Positions 8,282-17,173 of a stretch of 64,000 nucleotides of DNA are shown piece after piece. Position numbers and translations under genes: made by a program. Each line of letters starts with the position of its first letter. Positions within the stretch are counted from its first letter, which is position 1. The notes below the pieces were generated by a model. The model did not search any database, had not been told where the DNA came from, and was given only the letters and a program-made list of their open reading frames with translations. This stretch comes from Chloroflexota bacterium (GTDB taxonomy: Bacteria > Chloroflexota > Anaerolineae > J102): contig JAKOVD010000197.1 of assembly GCA_029782215.1 (NCBI GenBank), forward strand, positions 1 through 64,000, given 5' to 3'.

Positions 8282-9466
8282 GTGCCAGCAGCGCCTTCGA
8301 CGCTCCCGCTCGTGACCTGGAGCCAGGTCGCCGCCTTTCGCCTCGCCCGGCACCATCTCCTCGAACGGGCGTCCAGGCAGACGGTCGTTGAGGTCGCGGG
8401 CGACATGGCGGGGGTCCAGGCGCAGCTGCTTTCGGCGGCGCAGCTCTCGCTGTGGTCGCGGGTCCGCGACCTCCGCATCAGCGATGTCCAGCAGGCCCTT
8501 GGCGAGCGGACCCTGGTCAAAGCCTCGTGCATGCGTCGCACGCTGTTCCTGGCGCCCGCGCACGACCTGGCAGTCTTCATCCGCGGGGCCACCGGGCGCG
8601 CGGAAAAGGAGCTGCGCTGGACCCTGCGCAAGGGCGTGCCGGAGCGCGTCGTGGAGGCAGCGATCGCTGCCGTTCTCGATGCGCTGGACCAGCCACGTAC
8701 ACGCCCGGAGATCGCCGGGCGCGTGAGCCGGGTCCTGGGGGTTTCGATGCAGTCCATCCATGGCGGCGGCTGGGGAAGCCGGGGAAAGGTGGCTGCCGTT
8801 CCCATCGGCGACCTGACGTTTCCGGTCGTCGACCTCCTTCACCTCACGGCCGCGCGCGGGGTGGTCTGTTACGGTCCCCCGCGCGGGAATGAACCGAGCT
8901 TTGTGCGGGCCGATGCCTGGCTGCCGGACTGGCAGGATCTGCCCCGCGCCGAGGCCGAAGGAATCCTCCTGCGCCGCTACCTGCGGGCATTCGGCCCGGC
9001 GACCGCCGCCGATTTTGCCATGTGGACCGGGATCACCCTCACGGAGGCGCGCGCGATCTGGGCGCGCGAGCAGTCAGGCCTGGCGCCTCTCAGCGTCGAA
9101 GGTTGGCAAGCGTCGGCGCTGCAGGAGGATGTCGATGAACTGGCGCAGGCTGCACTCACGCGCCCTCTGGTTCGTCTTCTGCCATACTTCGACACCTATC
9201 TTCTTGGCCACAGGGAACGAGACCACCTCGTGGGAATAGAGCACCTGCCACGGGTCTACCGCAGCCAGGGATGGATCGCCCCTGTCGTTCTTGTCGACGG
9301 GCGCGCGGCCGCCGTGTGGGAGCAGGCGCGTAAGGGGTCGCGCCTGCTCGTCAAGGTGATGCCGCTGGGGGCGCTGCCTCCACACGCTCTGGCCGGTGTC
9401 GCCGCGGAGGCGCAGGACCTCGCCCGCTTCCTGGGTGCGCCGGAGGTTGAGGTTGAGTTCGGTTGA
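8282..9466 (+). CDS. winged-helix DNA glycosylase of the AlkZ-like (HTH_42) family
   Basis: The 394-residue protein starts at GTG 8282, with AAGGT about 10 bp upstream. It matches the winged-helix DNA-binding family (PF06224 type) that includes Streptomyces AlkZ and E. coli YcaQ/AlkX. Family features include the N-terminal TWSQVAAFRLARHHL helix, the MAGVQAQ segment and the RTLVKASCMRRTLFL strand. In AlkZ and YcaQ a QxQ or QxD motif is catalytic; here Gln46-Ala47-Gln48 fits the QxQ form, so an active N-glycosylase is plausible. Characterised members remove bulky or cross-linked alkylated bases. It is flanked by unrelated genes and is probably transcribed alone. The substrate cannot be read from sequence. 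Confidence 0.75.
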   Translation: MPAAPSTLPLVTWSQVAAFRLARHHLLERASRQTVVEVAGDMAGVQAQLLSAAQLSLWSRVRDLRISDVQQALGERTLVKASCMRRTLFLAPAHDLAVFIRGATGRAEKELRWTLRKGVPERVVEAAIAAVLDALDQPRTRPEIAGRVSRVLGVSMQSIHGGGWGSRGKVAAVPIGDLTFPVVDLLHLTAARGVVCYGPPRGNEPSFVRADAWLPDWQDLPRAEAEGILLRRYLRAFGPATAADFAMWTGITLTEARAIWAREQSGLAPLSVEGWQASALQEDVDELAQAALTRPLVRLLPYFDTYLLGHRERDHLVGIEHLPRVYRSQGWIAPVVLVDGRAAAVWEQARKGSRLLVKVMPLGALPPHALAGVAAEAQDLARFLGAPEVEVEFG

Positions 9467-9560
9467 CACGGGAAGGGTAAGACGCGCCCCGCTCCAACCG
9501 TCATGATTCGTGGCTTGCAGCAAGGCCGATCCTGCCTGCACCCGCTAACCCAACGGAGCT

Positions 9561-10802
9561 ATGACAAAGTCACAGATCAAGATTTACGGCGCCTATTGGT
9601 GCCCTGACTGCCGCCGCAGCAAGCAGTTCCTGGCTGAACACCAAATCCCCTACGACTGGATCGATATCGAGCAGGATCAGGCCGGCGAACTCTATGTACT
9701 GGAGAAGAACGCCGGCAAGCGGATCATCCCCACCATCGAGTTTGGTGACGGTTCGATCCTGGTCGAGCCCTCCAATGCCGTCCTGGCGGCCAAGCTCGGC
9801 CTGAAGATGACGGCTGCGCGCAACCACTATGATCTGATCGTGGTAGGCGGTGGGCCGGCGGGTCTGACGGCGGCGCTCTATGCCGCCCGGGAAGGGATCG
9901 ACACCCTGGTCATCGAGGCCTCTGCCCTGGGGGGACAGGCTGCTGTGACCGAACGCCTGGACAATGTGCCGGGTTTTGCGGACGGCATTCAGGGGGCTGA
10001 GTTCGCCGACCAGCTCCGCCGGCAGGCAGAACGGTTTGGCGTGGAGATGCTGCAGGCACAGGATGTGGTGGGCCTGCGCAGCCAGGGTCACTATCACCTG
10101 GTGGGCACGGCTGACGGCAGGGAGTACAGCGCCCATGCCCTGCTGCTGGCAAGCGGCAGTCGCTACCGCCGCTTGGGGGTTCCTGGCGAAAACGACTACA
10201 TCGGAGCCGGCATCCATTTCTGTGCGACGTGCGACGGTCCGTTCTACAGGGGCCTGCCTGTCGTCGTCGTGGGCGGTGGGAACAGCGCGGCGGAGGAAAG
10301 CCTGTTCCTGGCAAACATGGCCGGACACGTTACCCTGCTTGTGCGCGGGAGCGAACTGAAGGCGAGCCGGGTCATCCAGGAACAGGTGCTGCGACGTCCT
10401 GAGATCAGTGTCCGCTTCAACAAAGAGGTGATCCGCTTCGATGGCGGCGGCAGCAAGCTCAAGTCCGTGACCATCCGTGACAACCTGACGGGCGAGACCG
10501 AGGTCATCCAACCGGCTGGCGTCTTTGTATTCATCGGTCTGACCCCCAACACCGCCTTCCTCGACCCGGAGAGGGTCTTCCTGGATCAGTGGGGTTTTGT
10601 TGTGACCGGTTATGCCCTGAACAACGGCGGTAAGTGGCCGAGCGGCTTTGAGGGCCGGCAGCCAGGCCTGCTCGAAACCAGCGTGCCTGGCGTCTTCGCC
10701 GCCGGCGACGTCCGCTCCGGCAGCACCAAGCAAGTGGCCTCGGCGACGGGGGAAGGGGCAACAGCGGCGCTTCTGATCCGCGAGTTCCTCAGGGGATGGT
10801 GA
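9561..10802 (+). CDS. glutaredoxin-thioredoxin reductase fusion flavoprotein
   Basis: The 413-residue protein starts at ATG 9561 after CGGAG. Residues 1-80 form a glutaredoxin/mycoredoxin-like domain with the redox pair Cys14-Pro-Asp-Cys17 (YWCPDC). From about residue 90 it is a low-molecular-weight thioredoxin reductase: FAD-binding GGGPAGLTAALYAAR, redox-active Cys221-Ala-Thr-Cys224 in FCATCDGPF, NAD(P)-binding VVGGGNSAAEESLFL, and a C-terminal GVFAAGDVR FAD motif. In the usual system TrxB passes electrons from NADPH to a separate thioredoxin. Here an electron acceptor is attached at the N-terminus, suggesting a self-contained disulfide reductase in the cytoplasm. No thioredoxin or peroxiredoxin gene is adjacent. 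Confidence 0.88.
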   Translation: MTKSQIKIYGAYWCPDCRRSKQFLAEHQIPYDWIDIEQDQAGELYVLEKNAGKRIIPTIEFGDGSILVEPSNAVLAAKLGLKMTAARNHYDLIVVGGGPAGLTAALYAAREGIDTLVIEASALGGQAAVTERLDNVPGFADGIQGAEFADQLRRQAERFGVEMLQAQDVVGLRSQGHYHLVGTADGREYSAHALLLASGSRYRRLGVPGENDYIGAGIHFCATCDGPFYRGLPVVVVGGGNSAAEESLFLANMAGHVTLLVRGSELKASRVIQEQVLRRPEISVRFNKEVIRFDGGGSKLKSVTIRDNLTGETEVIQPAGVFVFIGLTPNTAFLDPERVFLDQWGFVVTGYALNNGGKWPSGFEGRQPGLLETSVPGVFAAGDVRSGSTKQVASATGEGATAALLIREFLRGW

Positions 10803-10888
10803 GGCTGCCAGGGATGTGACATGCCGTGCTGCGGCTTCAATCGTCGCTGTGCCCGGTGCACGCAGGCAAAGGTTGCTCCAATCCGGCA

Positions 10889-12397
10889 ATGCCCTTGAAC
10901 GCGCAACGGTCCCAATTATCGTCTCCAGACGCCCGACCTCGCCCGGCCGCCACCAACCCGTGGGTGACGCTGGCGATCATCGGCATCACTTTGCTGGGCG
11001 CTGTTTTGCGTTTCTATCACCTGGGGCATGAATCATTGTGGCTGGACGAGATGTTTAGCTGGACGCTGAGCCACCAGGTGAGTCTGCTGCGCAGCATCGC
11101 CCGCGGCGCCCTGACGGAAACCAATCCCCCAGGCTACCTGGCGCTGCTCATCTATGTGCAGCGCTGCCTGGGTGATTCCGAGGTGGCGCTGCGGCTGCCT
11201 TCAGCGTTGGCGGGCGTTGCCGCCATCCCGGCGCTCTTCGCCCTGGGTCGCCGCATGTATTCCTCGTGGATGGGCCTGGCAGCGGCCCTGCTGCTGGCGG
11301 TATCGCAGGCGCCCATCTACTTCAGCCAGGAGGCCCGCACCTACGCGCTCGCCCTCCTGGCGACCCTGTTTACCTTCCTGGTGTGGTACCCGCTTTTCGC
11401 CTCCCCGTCCGGCCAGGTGACGGCGCCCCGTCGCTGGATGGCCGGCTACATCGCCGCCGCCACCGTCCTTTTGTATCTCCACTATTACGGCCTCCTGATC
11501 GTGCTGGGCCAGGCGCTGGGTGCACTATGGCTGCACCGCAGCCGCGGCGAGGCCAGGCGGCGCGTGCTCATGACCTACGGCGTGGTCGGGATTCTCTACT
11601 CTCCCTGGCTGCTCGTCAGCATCTACCAGTATGTGCGTCTCCATAACGTTGACTGGATTCAAAAGCCGCAACCAGGATTTGTTCTTGAATACCTTGGCTT
11701 CGCCTTCAATGATAGCACGGCCTTGGGGTGGATGGCGGCCCTTGCCGTCGTTGCGCTCGGTGTGCACCTGGTCGTACGCCGCCGCCATGGCGTCGAAGCG
11801 TCCCTGGTGCGCGAGGACGCCTCTATTTTGGCGTGGCTGCTCTTTCCCTTGGCCGCCGCCTATCTCGTTTCCATCGCCGGCCGTCCCCTGTTGGTGACCC
11901 GCTATCTCGTCATCGTCCTTCCGGCCCTCTATCTGGTCGTGGCCCGGGTGCTGGCGCTGCTTCCCGGCCCTCGCCTGGCGCGGAGCCTGGCTGTGGCAGT
12001 GCTGGCCGGGGCCATCCTTGTTGACCTGACGGGCCGCCTGGGGTACTACACAACGCCGCAGAAGGCGGAGCTTCGGGAAGCCGCAGCCTATGTCATGAAG
12101 CACGACATTGCGCACACTGAGTCCCTGGTCATCACATATCCCTGGCCGGACTTTGTCTACAACTACTACTTCGAGCGGGCAGGTTCGGCGTTGCGCGCGG
12201 ATGTGGCTGTGCATATAGATTTGGACCTGGCCAGGGTCGACGCGGCGCTGGAACAGCGCCAACCGGAGCGCATCTGGTTCATCCACACCGATCAGCCCGT
12301 TCCAGAGGAGCTCACCGACCACCTCCAGCAGCAGTGGCGCCTGGTGTCGCAGCAGGAGTACTCTCGCGCGGGGGTCTGGCTTTACGAGCGCAAGTAG
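10889..12397 (+). CDS. GT39/PMT-type integral membrane glycosyltransferase
   Basis: I place the start at ATG 10889 (502 residues); a GTG at 10826 in the same frame would add 21 residues and cannot be excluded. The protein has about ten to twelve hydrophobic segments. The first luminal loop carries the acidic motif ESLWLDEMFSW, typical of GT39 and ArnT-like enzymes that use polyprenyl-phosphate sugars. LTETNPPGYLALL and the YFSQEARTYAL segment are also family-typical. It should transfer a sugar from a lipid carrier to a protein or glycan outside the membrane. It follows the reductase gene by 86 bp on the same strand but is functionally closer to the glycan operon that converges on it (27 bp between stops). 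Confidence 0.75.
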   Translation: MPLNAQRSQLSSPDARPRPAATNPWVTLAIIGITLLGAVLRFYHLGHESLWLDEMFSWTLSHQVSLLRSIARGALTETNPPGYLALLIYVQRCLGDSEVALRLPSALAGVAAIPALFALGRRMYSSWMGLAAALLLAVSQAPIYFSQEARTYALALLATLFTFLVWYPLFASPSGQVTAPRRWMAGYIAAATVLLYLHYYGLLIVLGQALGALWLHRSRGEARRRVLMTYGVVGILYSPWLLVSIYQYVRLHNVDWIQKPQPGFVLEYLGFAFNDSTALGWMAALAVVALGVHLVVRRRHGVEASLVREDASILAWLLFPLAAAYLVSIAGRPLLVTRYLVIVLPALYLVVARVLALLPGPRLARSLAVAVLAGAILVDLTGRLGYYTTPQKAELREAAAYVMKHDIAHTESLVITYPWPDFVYNYYFERAGSALRADVAVHIDLDLARVDAALEQRQPERIWFIHTDQPVPEELTDHLQQQWRLVSQQEYSRAGVWLYERK

Positions 12398-12424
12398 AAG
12401 TCCGCCGTGCCACGACGACGGCCC

Positions 12425-13384
12425 TCAGCATGCGCGGATGCCGAAGAACCGGCGCAGCCGCACCCTGGCGGCGCGCAGCCGGCGCCTGGCAATGACCCTG
12501 CGCGGAACGGTGGGGGCGACCCAGGCGGGCGCCGGATCGGGACGCGCCAGCTCCTCGATGATGCCCGCGGGGGAATGCAGGGAGAGGACCGATTCCAGGG
12601 CCACCAGCAGTTGCTGCAGCGAAGGGCGGGCATGACGCAGGCGCGCCTGCACCGTGAGCTCCGCCCAGTCCAGGGCCGGCGCCTGCCGCACCAGGAAGGC
12701 GGCGTCCGGCAGCCAGCGCGTCGCCGGTTGGCCCGCCTGCACGCCGTATTCGGCCAGAAAGAGGAGGTGATCGACGGGGTTCAGCAGATAACCGGTCTGG
12801 TCGCCAACGGCAATCGCTACGGGCTGTTGCCAGACGTGATCGGCGGCGTCGCCCTGGTGAACGATGCGCGAGCGCAGGGTCAGGTAGCCACCCTGCGGGT
12901 GCACAAGCACCGTGTCTTGCATCGGGTGGTCGTGGCGGGAGGCCGGAGACCAACCCCTGCCGGCGAGGAGGCGGCCGGCATGCTGCATGTTCTGGGGCCG
13001 TACCAGAACATCACCGCCGTCCAGTGGATAGAGGCCGGCGTCGGCGCTGTATTGCAGGATGGCCAGGGGGCCGCCCAGGATCCGCGTTTCGATGCCCGCG
13101 GCTTGCCACGTCGTCAAGGCGGCGGCGAGGTGCGGCAGCGCCAGTTGATTCGCGTACCAGGTGCGGCGGTAGACGCCGCGCAGGCGGGCCGCCAGGTCAT
13201 CGACAGCACCCAGCGCCTGGAGATTGGCATAGAGGCAGGGCAGGAGACGGTAGGCCTCAGGATCGACGGCGGCGAAGGGGACCAGGCTCCGCCAACGGGC
13301 GTACGCATCCTGAGCTGCGTCCGCCGGCGCCAGCGCCGCCCGCAGCAGCAGGCGCTGGGCGTCCGCTACATGTAGTTGATCCAT
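12425..13384 (-). CDS. NTP_transf_5 family nucleotidyltransferase, divergent active site
   Basis: The start at 13384 gives 319 residues and a 19-bp overlap with the preceding gene; the longer frame would lie inside that gene. The protein follows the PF14907 pattern: helical N-terminus, TWQAAGIETRILGGPLAILQY, LVRPQ, and a C-terminal NPVDHLLFLAEYG...WLPDAAFLV block. In typical members the strand reads KG and the metal site reads G-D-x-D-x-LV. Here the Lys is replaced (ILGGPLA) and only one Asp remains before LV (GGDVLVRP), so activity is doubtful or altered. Genes of this family occur with HPr-kinase-like genes in some lasso-peptide clusters, and such a kinase is in the same operon. It is the last gene of the operon. 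Confidence 0.7.
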   Translation of the reverse strand: MDQLHVADAQRLLLRAALAPADAAQDAYARWRSLVPFAAVDPEAYRLLPCLYANLQALGAVDDLAARLRGVYRRTWYANQLALPHLAAALTTWQAAGIETRILGGPLAILQYSADAGLYPLDGGDVLVRPQNMQHAGRLLAGRGWSPASRHDHPMQDTVLVHPQGGYLTLRSRIVHQGDAADHVWQQPVAIAVGDQTGYLLNPVDHLLFLAEYGVQAGQPATRWLPDAAFLVRQAPALDWAELTVQARLRHARPSLQQLLVALESVLSLHSPAGIIEELARPDPAPAWVAPTVPRRVIARRRLRAARVRLRRFFGIRAC

Positions 13385-14247
13385 GGCTGGCGGCCTCTCA
13401 GCACGTCGCTGAAACGGCGAACCCGTTCGCGCAGGCGACGGCGGCGACCCTGGGGCAGGCGGGCGTAGTATGCCGCCTCGAAATGGCGGAGCAGATGGCC
13501 GTTGCGGTTGGCCGAGAAAAGGGTGTACTTGGGGCCGGCGTAGTGCATCAGCGCCCGGTGCGGCGATGCGGCATGCAGTTGCCGGGGCCGGATGAGCCGC
13601 GGCTTCAGGTAGCCGGCCCAATGGGCAAACTGCGTCGAGGCCAACGTCAGCCGCCCAAGCTGCACCCTCTTCTGGACCACGTAATTCAGCACGCCCTGCT
13701 CGCCCCTGGCAAAGACATCAGGGCGCTGCAAACGCGGCGGCTCCGCGAAGTCGATGAGAGGTTCGAAGTCGGAACGCTGCAGCAAGCCGCCCGTGGCAAC
13801 AATGTGTCCGCCGCCGAACACCATCCCTGTGAAGGTGAAGTCGGGGTCAAAGTCCCGCAGTCTATCGGCATCAAAGTAGTGGAGGCGAACGGTCTCGGAG
13901 CGCTCTGCCTGGCCGTCGACGACGAAGTCCGTGTCAAATCCCTGCAAAAGGTCGAGGAGAGGTCCCAGGAAGACGATGTCGCTGTCGATGATGAAGATGC
14001 GCTCGCCCGCGGCGGCCATCAGGGGCTCCAGCTTGCTCATCCCCCAGCCATGGACCCGGCGCGCGGACACCCAGACATCGACATCCCAATACGTCTCCAA
14101 CTCGCGGGTGTCGTAGTCGCCGCAAATGAGGTCTTTGACCAGGCTGATCGGGATCTGCGGGTACCAGCGGCGAATGCTGGCCACGCAGCACTGCGTCCAG
14201 CGCAGATCGCCCCTGTGACCGGCAATGTAGATGCGATCGATTGGCAT
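13366..14247 (-). CDS. GT-A-type glycosyltransferase, tandem paralogue 1
   Basis: The protein has 293 residues and no signal peptide. It begins MPIDRIYIAGHRGD and contains CCVASIRRWYP, YDTRELETYWDVDV and the acidic metal-binding motif FIIDSDIVFLG, as in GT8-like GT-A enzymes. Two neighbours upstream in the operon (14272-15168 and 15243-16193) share all these blocks in the same order, so the three arose by tandem duplication. It is a predicted cytoplasmic sugar-nucleotide-dependent transferase of the surface glycan pathway; donor and acceptor are unknown. It overlaps the nucleotidyltransferase start by 19 bp. Confidence 0.72.
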   Translation of the reverse strand: MPIDRIYIAGHRGDLRWTQCCVASIRRWYPQIPISLVKDLICGDYDTRELETYWDVDVWVSARRVHGWGMSKLEPLMAAAGERIFIIDSDIVFLGPLLDLLQGFDTDFVVDGQAERSETVRLHYFDADRLRDFDPDFTFTGMVFGGGHIVATGGLLQRSDFEPLIDFAEPPRLQRPDVFARGEQGVLNYVVQKRVQLGRLTLASTQFAHWAGYLKPRLIRPRQLHAASPHRALMHYAGPKYTLFSANRNGHLLRHFEAAYYARLPQGRRRRLRERVRRFSDVLRGRQPWINYM

Positions 14248-14271
14248 GAATGGGTGCGATGATGATTGGGG

Positions 14272-15168
14272 TCAGCGCAAGCGCCGGCTGTAGGCTTCCA
14301 GAATACGCCTGAACCGCGGCGGGGCGCGGTGAGGAAGGGTGCGGACGCGGCCTCGCCAGTGATGGAGCAGGCGCCCGCGCGGGATCCGGTCGTAGTAGAC
14401 CTTGTCGAAGTGGGCCAGGACGTACCCAAGGGGCATGCGGCCGAAATCAGACGTCTTGGGTCCCGCCCAGTGCAGGATGACGGGCGACGAAACACTGCCG
14501 AGATCATCCAGGGGGATCTGCCAGGCCTTCATGGCTTCGGGCCACCACATCAGCCCGGTGCGGCGCAGGCTGATCCGGCCTTCCTGGAACTTCTTGAGGA
14601 TGACGTAGTTCAGGAAGCCCTGATCGCCGCCCAGGAACACGTCTGGGAGCAGCAGGCGTTGGGAATCCGCGAAGGTGACAAAGGGTGTGAAATCGGTGCG
14701 CGTGAGCAGGCCCGTGGTCGCCACAAACTGGCCGGTGTTAAAGAGGTGGTCGGCCAGGTTGAATGCAGGGTCATAGGCGCGCAGCAGGTCAAGCCTGAAC
14801 CAGTAATCCTCTACGTGTTCAAACCGGTCCCAGGAGTTGACGACGAAGTCTTCATCGTACTGCTCCAACCTGTCGAGCACTTTGCCGAAAAAGACGGTGT
14901 CGTCGTCAAGAATCAGACAGCGTTCCCGCACGTCTTGCAGCAGGGGCTCGATCTTCCCACAACCCCGGTGGAACTGCCGCAGCTCCGTTTCCATGACATC
15001 CGTCTGCCAATAGGTTTCGGTTTCATTCGTGTCAAACGCACCTTGATCATCGTTCTTGACCAGGGTGATGGGGATGTCAGGATAGAGCGTGCGAATGCTG
15101 GCCACGCAGCAGCGCAGGAAAGGCATACTTAAGCGCGAAGTGTAGATGTAGATGCGCTCGATTCTCAT
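14272..15168 (-). CDS. GT-A-type glycosyltransferase, tandem paralogue 2
   Basis: The protein has 298 residues. The N-terminus MRIERIYIYTSRLSMPF is followed by the paralogue signatures CCVASIRTLYPDIPITLVKN and ETYWQTDV. The metal-binding motif is LILDDDTVFFG. The middle region (NTGQFVATTGLLTRTDF, GDQGFLNYVILKKFQEG) aligns with both neighbours. A triplicated set suggests that each copy adds a different residue of a repeat unit, but that is inference. It is separated by 24 bp from paralogue 1 and 74 bp from paralogue 3. Confidence 0.72.
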   Translation of the reverse strand: MRIERIYIYTSRLSMPFLRCCVASIRTLYPDIPITLVKNDDQGAFDTNETETYWQTDVMETELRQFHRGCGKIEPLLQDVRERCLILDDDTVFFGKVLDRLEQYDEDFVVNSWDRFEHVEDYWFRLDLLRAYDPAFNLADHLFNTGQFVATTGLLTRTDFTPFVTFADSQRLLLPDVFLGGDQGFLNYVILKKFQEGRISLRRTGLMWWPEAMKAWQIPLDDLGSVSSPVILHWAGPKTSDFGRMPLGYVLAHFDKVYYDRIPRGRLLHHWRGRVRTLPHRAPPRFRRILEAYSRRLR

Positions 15169-15242
15169 GCACGGTCCGGTGTAAGTGGCGGGATGACGGA
15201 GGGTTTACTCAGGGGCAACGCCTTTTGCAGTGAGCCGCAAAC

Positions 15243-16193
15243 CTATCTGAGCAGGCGGCGAAGCCGAGCCCGAATGGACCTCTTCGCCTGTGATCGAGCC
15301 GGCCCCACGGCTCCAAGGTGCGTCCGACCTTGTTGTAACAGGTCGGAGACGCGCCCCTGCAGATAGTCTCCAAGCAGCGCACGGCGGCGCCGCCAGCGGC
15401 CGTTTGGGATTCTCGCGTAGTAGAAACGTTCATAGTGATCCAGAACGGCCTGGTGCGCCATGTGGCGGAACCACGGCTGCTTGCGGCCTGCCCAGTGCAG
15501 CACATAGGGGTAGGCATCGCCGTCATCCAGCCGGCTGGGGTCGATCTGCAGGGTGGGCTCACCCGCCCACCACATCATGTTCCAGCTCGCCAGGGTGATC
15601 TGACCTTCCTGCACCTTCTTCAGTACAACGTAGTTCAGGACACCCTGGTCAGAGCAGTGGAAGATGCCTGGGTGCCGTAAACGCTGCGGTTCGCCGTCCG
15701 TCAGCAGGGGCGCGAAATCGCTTCGGGCAATGAGCCCGCTGGTGCCGATGTATTGGCCGGAGTTGAAGGCTTGGTCCCGGTAGTCAAACTCAGGAGCCAA
15801 CTCGTGCAGCCTGCCGAGATCGAACATGTGCCGTTCGACCTGCTCGGGGACGGGTGAGATGTTGACGACGAAATCGGCATCGAAAAGGTCGATGGCCTCC
15901 AGCACTCTGCCGAGCATCACGGTGTCGCTGTCCATGATGAAGTAGCGCTTCCGTTCAGGCCGAAACAGCGGTTCGAGCTTGGCCATGCCGCCATCGAAAC
16001 GCCTGCGCTCGCTCTGAACGCAGTCCACATCCCAGTAACGCTCGATCTCCGTTGTGTCGTAAGCGCCGCTGCTCTCGTTCTTGAGCAGAGAGATGGGAAT
16101 GTCGGGATACCAGCGGCGGATGCTGGCCACACAGCAGCGCGTGTAGCGGATGTCCCCGCGAAATCCAGCAACATAGACGCGCTCGATCCTCAT
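15243..16193 (-). CDS. GT-A-type glycosyltransferase, tandem paralogue 3
   Basis: The protein has 316 residues and starts MRIERVYVAGFRGDIRYTRC, the closest of the three to an apparent family consensus. It has PDIPISLLKNESSGAYDT, ERYWDVDC and the metal motif FIMDSDTVMLG. The block NSGQYIGTSGLIARSDF matches paralogue 2, and the C-terminus is longer and basic. Only 3 bp separate its ATG from the stop of the preceding gene, which indicates translational coupling. Its role is a predicted transferase of the surface glycan pathway. Confidence 0.72.
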   Translation of the reverse strand: MRIERVYVAGFRGDIRYTRCCVASIRRWYPDIPISLLKNESSGAYDTTEIERYWDVDCVQSERRRFDGGMAKLEPLFRPERKRYFIMDSDTVMLGRVLEAIDLFDADFVVNISPVPEQVERHMFDLGRLHELAPEFDYRDQAFNSGQYIGTSGLIARSDFAPLLTDGEPQRLRHPGIFHCSDQGVLNYVVLKKVQEGQITLASWNMMWWAGEPTLQIDPSRLDDGDAYPYVLHWAGRKQPWFRHMAHQAVLDHYERFYYARIPNGRWRRRRALLGDYLQGRVSDLLQQGRTHLGAVGPARSQAKRSIRARLRRLLR

Positions 16194-16196
16194 CAG

Positions 16197-17165
16197 TCAT
16201 TCTCCAATCGTAGCCGTCCCGAGGAAGCCAGCGCTCACAAGGTGGGCAATGCCCTCGCTGGTGAGAAGGCGCCGGATGGGGGACGTATAGTGGCGGGCCA
16301 CCACGCCATCCATCTCAGACCTGGGGTCGTTGTCCAGGACATACGTGTCAGGCAACAATTTCAGGCCGTGTTGGGCACTCGCATACAGGGCATGGAGGGT
16401 CTGCTCCAGGTGCCAGTGAGGCTGCGCCAGCAGGGGATGCGACAGGAACCGCTCGCAGGCGTCCAGGTCAATTCTTTCCGTCACCAGGCGCATCAGGCCT
16501 GAATTGGCGAACGGAACCAGCTCGACGCCAAGGTCGGCGGCGGCTTGCGCTGGTGTGACACAGTAGGACGGATACAGATCGCGCATGTAGAGATGGGGCT
16601 CTGCCGCCAGGGCCCCAGACCGATCCAGAAGCTCATGTGGACGTCGGAAGAAGAGGACGTCGGAATCGAAGTAGAGCACCATCGTGCTGCGGGCCAGGAG
16701 GCGAAGGTCGATCAGCTTCATCATCAGGAAGAGCTGCCGGCGCATGGCCAGCAGCCTGAGCAGACCGGCCTCGCGAAGCCATGCCTCGACGACCGCATCG
16801 GACTCATCTTGCGTGACCAGCCGCGCCTGCGGGAAGTGCAGCGGCAGGACGCGGCGCATTTCGGTCGTGTTCTGACCCTGCAGGTGGATGGTCAACGGAA
16901 ACCGCACGCCGGCAAAATGGTAGAAGCTCTTGAGGGTCCACAGCATCGGCAGCAGATGGGCGTCCGATCCCAGCGTGTGCACGCCGATAGGGGCAGACTC
17001 GCCATCGTCGGAGGCGTGGCCGGCGGTGATGACAGGCGGCGTGTCCAGGATCGCCGCCAACGGCTCATCCGCAACCTCCGGCTGCGACGCAGGGACGCGC
17101 TGCCACACGCGGCGGCGGAGCGTCCGGGCGAACTGCATGAGGCGGCGGCTTGGGGTCACTTTCAC
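16197..17165 (-). CDS. GT-A-type glycosyltransferase
   Basis: The long frame overlaps the acyltransferase gene, so the real start must be a GTG near the overlap. Candidates are 17177 (overlapping the upstream TGA), 17165 and 17159. GAGGGGC lies just before the latter two, so I use 17165 (322 residues). The protein has VHTLGSDAHLLPMLWTLKSFYHF, a typical GT8-like entry, and the acidic motif MVLYFDSDVLFFRRP. Then come FANSGLMRL and a catalytic-loop-like WHLEQTLHALYA. It is not a close copy of the three paralogues next to it. It is a predicted cytoplasmic sugar transferase for the same glycan. Confidence 0.68.
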   Translation of the reverse strand: MKVTPSRRLMQFARTLRRRVWQRVPASQPEVADEPLAAILDTPPVITAGHASDDGESAPIGVHTLGSDAHLLPMLWTLKSFYHFAGVRFPLTIHLQGQNTTEMRRVLPLHFPQARLVTQDESDAVVEAWLREAGLLRLLAMRRQLFLMMKLIDLRLLARSTMVLYFDSDVLFFRRPHELLDRSGALAAEPHLYMRDLYPSYCVTPAQAAADLGVELVPFANSGLMRLVTERIDLDACERFLSHPLLAQPHWHLEQTLHALYASAQHGLKLLPDTYVLDNDPRSEMDGVVARHYTSPIRRLLTSEGIAHLVSAGFLGTATIGE

Positions 17166-17173
17166 GTCGCCCC

